8,964 nt of DNA from Flavobacteriales bacterium (lineage in GTDB: Bacteria; Bacteroidota; Bacteroidia; Flavobacteriales_D; Sanyastnellaceae). The stretch is taken from assembly GCA_015660615.1 (NCBI GenBank), contig DQKQ01000267.1:1-8964 (forward strand). Direction: 5' to 3'. Positions within the stretch are counted from its first letter, which is position 1. Each line of letters starts with the position of its first letter. The notes below the pieces were generated by a model, which ran no database searches, was not told the DNA's origin, and was given only the letters and a program-made list of their open reading frames with translations. This document shows positions 6,258-8,964 of this stretch, in pieces. Both the position numbers and the translations under genes were made by a program.

Positions 6258-7133
6258 ATGAATAGGATTAAATTTATTAAAGGCGCTTTTGCATCTGGTG
6301 CTGCTTTTTTTGCTGCGCCATTTATTTCTACAGCCCGTTCTCAAAATATTGATTCTACCTATGATAGGCTTATAGAAAAGATTGGATTCAATCATGTTCC
6401 GAATAAGGAAATCAAGACCATGAATACTGTCTTACATAAAGCGAATACAAGAGGCTCAGCTGATCATGGCTGGCTGAAGGCAAATCATACGTTTAGTTTT
6501 GCAAATTATCACAATCCAGAAAGGATGCATTTTGGAGTGTTACGAGTTCTCAATGATGACACTATTGCTGGAGGGAAAGGGTTTAGCACGCATCCTCATG
6601 ATAACATGGAAATCATTACCATTCCATTAGAGGGTGATCTGGAACATAAGGATAATATGGGTAATGGTACTGTTATAAAAAGTGGCGATGTACAGGTAAT
6701 GAGTGCTGGTACAGGCATATTACATAGTGAGTTTAATGCTGATACCGAATTGGATGTTAAACTTCTTCAAATTTGGCTTTTCCCCAATAAAAAGAATGTA
6801 ACGCCTAGGTATGATCAATTACCAATTAGAAACCTTGAAGTGAAGAATGAATTCTATCAGATACTATCTCCTAATGAAAAAGATCAAGGAGTTTGGATAC
6901 ATCAGAATTCTTGGTTCAGTATAGGAGAGTTCAGTGAACAAAAAACAACTGAGTACAAATTTAATTCTAGCGACAACGGGGTCTATGCTTTCATAATAGA
7001 GGGAGATGCTACTATTGAAGGACAGAAGTTAGAAAAGCGAGATGGCTTTGGTATTTGGGACACAGATTCGATTTCTATATCAGTTGAAAAAAATTCTAGG
7101 ATTTTATTGATGGAAGTTCCTATGGTGATTTGA
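6258..7133 (+). CDS. Pirin-family cupin protein with N-terminal signal-like extension
   Basis: This is a 291-residue protein. From Met55 on it matches bacterial pirins (bicupins of about 235 residues): N-x-V-L-H-K-A-x-T-R-G at 56-66, H-G-W-L-K at 70-74, the F-S-F-A-N-Y segment at 79-84, and a C-terminal cupin at about 195-290. The four metal ligands of pirin are present: His112 and His114 (T-H-P-H-D-N), and His156 and Glu158 (L-H-S-E). Family members are iron-binding proteins, some acting as quercetin dioxygenases or transcription cofactors; the role here is unknown. Residues 1-28 look like an export signal: N-R-I-K-F-I-K, then a hydrophobic Ala/Phe run, then T-A-R-S-Q. It resembles a Tat signal whose second Arg has become Ile. 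An in-frame TAA directly before the ATG (6255-6257) leaves no upstream start. An internal ATG at 6420, with AAGGA 10 nt before it, could make the usual cytosolic form. The gene is divergent from the Kunitz gene. Confidence 0.88.
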   Translation: MNRIKFIKGAFASGAAFFAAPFISTARSQNIDSTYDRLIEKIGFNHVPNKEIKTMNTVLHKANTRGSADHGWLKANHTFSFANYHNPERMHFGVLRVLNDDTIAGGKGFSTHPHDNMEIITIPLEGDLEHKDNMGNGTVIKSGDVQVMSAGTGILHSEFNADTELDVKLLQIWLFPNKKNVTPRYDQLPIRNLEVKNEFYQILSPNEKDQGVWIHQNSWFSIGEFSEQKTTEYKFNSSDNGVYAFIIEGDATIEGQKLEKRDGFGIWDTDSISISVEKNSRILLMEVPMVI

Positions 7134-7228
7134 AATTAGAATTTATAAGAGAATTTATAAGTAAAATTTAGAAATTTAAGTTCACTAGAATTACGAATTG
7201 CTTGTACTTGATTTGCTAAGTTTACCAA
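7134..7228 (+). promoter_or_regulatory. Intergenic gap with possible promoter of the acylase gene
   Basis: These 95 AT-rich bases hold a 12-bp tandem repeat (7138-7161) and, near the 3' end, TTGATTTG at 7208-7215, seven of eight matches to the Bacteroidota -7 element TAnnTTTG. It is 13 nt before the acylase ATG. No clear -33 element was found, so the promoter call is weak. I see no strong terminator for the pirin gene. An in-frame TAA at 7217-7219 fixes the acylase start downstream of it. Confidence 0.3.
7138..7161 (+). repeat. Perfect 12-bp tandem duplication after the pirin gene
   Basis: The unit AGAATTTATAAG occurs twice with no gap (7138-7149 and 7150-7161), starting 4 bp after the pirin stop. 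It is not a coding repeat. It may be a slippage duplication or a tandem protein-binding site; the sequence alone does not decide. Confidence 0.7.
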
Positions 7229-8964
7229 ATGAAAAAAATCAAGATATTATTATATGTGATCACCGCTATTTTTCTTGTTCTGTGTGTGTCGCTTTATCTT
7301 TTTATGCAGACATCTGCAACAGATTACAATTTTGATATTTCTTCATCTGACATCGGCAGTGATGTCAGAATAGTTTTCGATGATATGGCCGTGCCTCATA
7401 TTTATGCTCAATCTGAGATAGACGCGATGTACGCACTTGGATATGTACATGCTTCAGAGAGATTGTGGCAGATGGATCTACTCCGCCGTGCGGGTGGGGG
7501 AGAGCTTTCTGAGCTCTTTGGAGAGGACATGATAGAAAATGATAGGTACTTAAGGACCCTAGGCATGAGTAAGGCAGCAATTAAAGATGCTGCTGAGTTT
7601 GATAGGACTTCTTCTGAAAAAACGAAGATTGCCGCCCTCGCTTATTTAAAGGGGATAAATAAATTTATTGATGAAGAAAAATATCCTATTGAGTATAAGA
7701 TTTTAGGTGCTATTCCTAAAGAGTTTAAAGTTGTGGATATGTACAAAACGGCTGGTTTTATGGCTTATAGCTTTGCAATTCATATTAAAACTGAGCCTAT
7801 AGTAGATTGGATAAAAACTAACTTCGATTCGACTTACTTAGCAGATGTCGCAGTAGGAGTGAAGGGTTTCACGAAAATCCCAACTCAAAACGCTTCTGTC
7901 GATATCACAGCTTTCTCCGATTTGGCAAATCGCCTAGATGAGAATTTACCTGTATCCCAATTTATAGGTTCGAATTCTTGGGTTATATCCGGGTCTAAGA
8001 CCAAATCAGGAGAAGTCTTATTTTGTAATGATACTCATATGAAGTACTCATCGCCATCTGTTTGGTATGAAGCACATCTACATACACCTGAGTTAGAATA
8101 TTATGGAAATCATATAGCTGGAGTACCATTCCCACCGTTAGGACATACAAGGGAGAGAGCCTGGGGGATAACTATGTTTGTTAATGATGATGTGGATTTG
8201 TACAAGGAGACTATTGAAGGAGATCAGTATCTGCACGATGGTAAACTGTATGATTTGGAAGTTTCTAAGGAAATAATTCGAGTATCAGGGGGAGAAGATG
8301 TTGAGTTCGAGGTAAGAAGCACCATGCATGGGCCTTTGATAGAAGATAGCGTTGCTATGTGGTGGACATATATGCAGTATCCAGAGAACTTAATACAGGA
8401 AGCCTTCTATGGCTTATCTAGGGCAGAAAGTATTGAAGAAATGCAACATGCAGCTTCTTTAGTTCACGCTCCAGGATTGAATATTATGTATGGAGATATT
8501 GAGGGTAATATAGCATGGTGGGCTGCTGCGAAATTGCCTATTAGATCTACTACAGCTGATTCAAAATCTATACAAGACGGTTCACTTGCAGAGAACGATA
8601 TTCTAGGGTGGTATGATTTTACAAAAAACCCTCAGACGATAAATCCTGAGAGGGGTTTTATTTTCTCCACGAATAATTCTCCTGAGGAGGTAGAAGGAGT
8701 ACATTATCCTGGGTATTACTACGGAGGAAATACTCGTGGCGCATCGATAATGAAAGCACTTTCTAGCGATAAATCTGATTGGACTATGGAAGACGCTCAG
8801 GCGATGCAAATGGGCACCCATTCACCGGTTTATGAAAGTAACTGTAGGATGATGTGCGAGTTCGCCTCCGATAATGAGTTCGAAGGTGTTTATGCAGAAT
8901 ATTTCAATAAAATGCAGAATTGGAGAGGGACTCACGAAATAGAGGAGGTTGAACCTACTATTTA
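7229..8964 (+). CDS. Penicillin acylase-family Ntn-hydrolase, 3' end cut off by window
   Basis: The frame opens at ATG 7229 and stays open to the window end, giving 578 residues plus two bases; the family usually runs to about 700-800, so a C-terminal part is missing. Residues 1-26 are an N-terminal membrane anchor or signal (M-K-K-I-K, then about 20 hydrophobic residues). The alpha-chain region shows D-x-x-A-V-P-H-I-Y-A at about 52-61 and G-Y-V-H-A-S-E-R-L-W-Q-M-D at about 71-83. The autocleavage site is G247-Ser248 in F-I-G-S-N-S-W, so Ser248 would be the beta-chain N-terminal nucleophile. The residue at beta position 23 is His270 (N-D-T-H), as in cephalosporin and acyl-homoserine-lactone acylases, whereas E. 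coli penicillin G acylase has Gln there. Asn482/Asn483 in T-N-N-S-P probably supply the oxyanion hole. The enzyme should act in the periplasm or on the outer side of a membrane on an N-acyl amide; the substrate cannot be told. It lies 95 bp after the pirin gene on the same strand. Confidence 0.9.
   Translation, partial: MKKIKILLYVITAIFLVLCVSLYLFMQTSATDYNFDISSSDIGSDVRIVFDDMAVPHIYAQSEIDAMYALGYVHASERLWQMDLLRRAGGGELSELFGEDMIENDRYLRTLGMSKAAIKDAAEFDRTSSEKTKIAALAYLKGINKFIDEEKYPIEYKILGAIPKEFKVVDMYKTAGFMAYSFAIHIKTEPIVDWIKTNFDSTYLADVAVGVKGFTKIPTQNASVDITAFSDLANRLDENLPVSQFIGSNSWVISGSKTKSGEVLFCNDTHMKYSSPSVWYEAHLHTPELEYYGNHIAGVPFPPLGHTRERAWGITMFVNDDVDLYKETIEGDQYLHDGKLYDLEVSKEIIRVSGGEDVEFEVRSTMHGPLIEDSVAMWWTYMQYPENLIQEAFYGLSRAESIEEMQHAASLVHAPGLNIMYGDIEGNIAWWAAAKLPIRSTTADSKSIQDGSLAENDILGWYDFTKNPQTINPERGFIFSTNNSPEEVEGVHYPGYYYGGNTRGASIMKALSSDKSDWTMEDAQAMQMGTHSPVYESNCRMMCEFASDNEFEGVYAEYFNKMQNWRGTHEIEEVEPTI

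Noticed and set aside
6120..6395. Open frame of 91 codons on the - strand spanning the Kunitz-pirin divergent region
   Set aside because: It overlaps the starts of two convincing genes on opposite strands and has no recognisable features.
7365..7580. Open frame of 71 codons on the - strand inside the acylase gene
   Set aside because: The + strand here encodes conserved alpha-chain motifs of the acylase family.
8603..8821. Open frame of 72 codons on the - strand inside the acylase gene
   Set aside because: The + strand here encodes the conserved T-N-N-S-P region; the antisense frame shows nothing recognisable.

Overview
The window looks like chromosomal DNA from a marine-type, AT-rich member of the Bacteroidota, most likely Flavobacteriales or a close relative. 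Three or four predicted proteins end in a type IX secretion (T9SS) sorting domain of the 'YPNP...G...' kind. Signal peptides are followed by Ser-Gln or Gly-Gln, Shine-Dalgarno sequences are essentially absent, and several starts sit in the context TAAATG. The truncated first gene carries the GCT...DDGSC motif plus an EF-hand pair ('D-x-N-G-D...ADLL..L..FG') that is typical of secreted proteins in this group. The exact taxon is inference.

Layout: (1) positions 3-275, + strand, the 3' end of a large secreted protein with a dockerin-like calcium-binding tail. (2) Positions 355-5414, + strand, a very tight three-gene operon: an arylsulfotransferase (ASST)-like beta-propeller protein, a CotH-kinase/lamin-tail-domain protein, and a secreted propeller made of two-component-regulator (Reg_prop) repeats. 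The first junction is TAA|ATG with no gap and the second is an ATGA overlap. All three have a signal peptide and a C-terminal T9SS domain, so they are probably made together and exported to the cell surface or the medium. (3) Positions 5441-6199, - strand, a convergent gene for a secreted protein with a complete bacterial Kunitz/BPTI protease-inhibitor domain (P1 residue Phe), a central region I do not recognise and a T9SS-like tail. A short inverted repeat in the 26-bp convergent gap may terminate both sides. (4) Positions 6258-7133, + strand, divergent from the Kunitz gene: a pirin-family cupin with all four metal ligands and an unusual N-terminal export-signal-like extension. (5) Positions 7229-8964, + strand, a penicillin acylase-family Ntn-hydrolase that runs off the end of the window.

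How the genes may work together: the central operon encodes an extracellular or surface set (sulfuryl-transfer-like enzyme, atypical-kinase-like protein, beta-propeller), and the Kunitz gene adds a possible extracellular protease inhibitor. A shared pathway is not shown by the sequence; the tight coupling of the operon is the strongest argument for a joint function. No RNA genes, mobile elements, CRISPR arrays or origins were seen. All gaps between genes are shorter than 100 bp.
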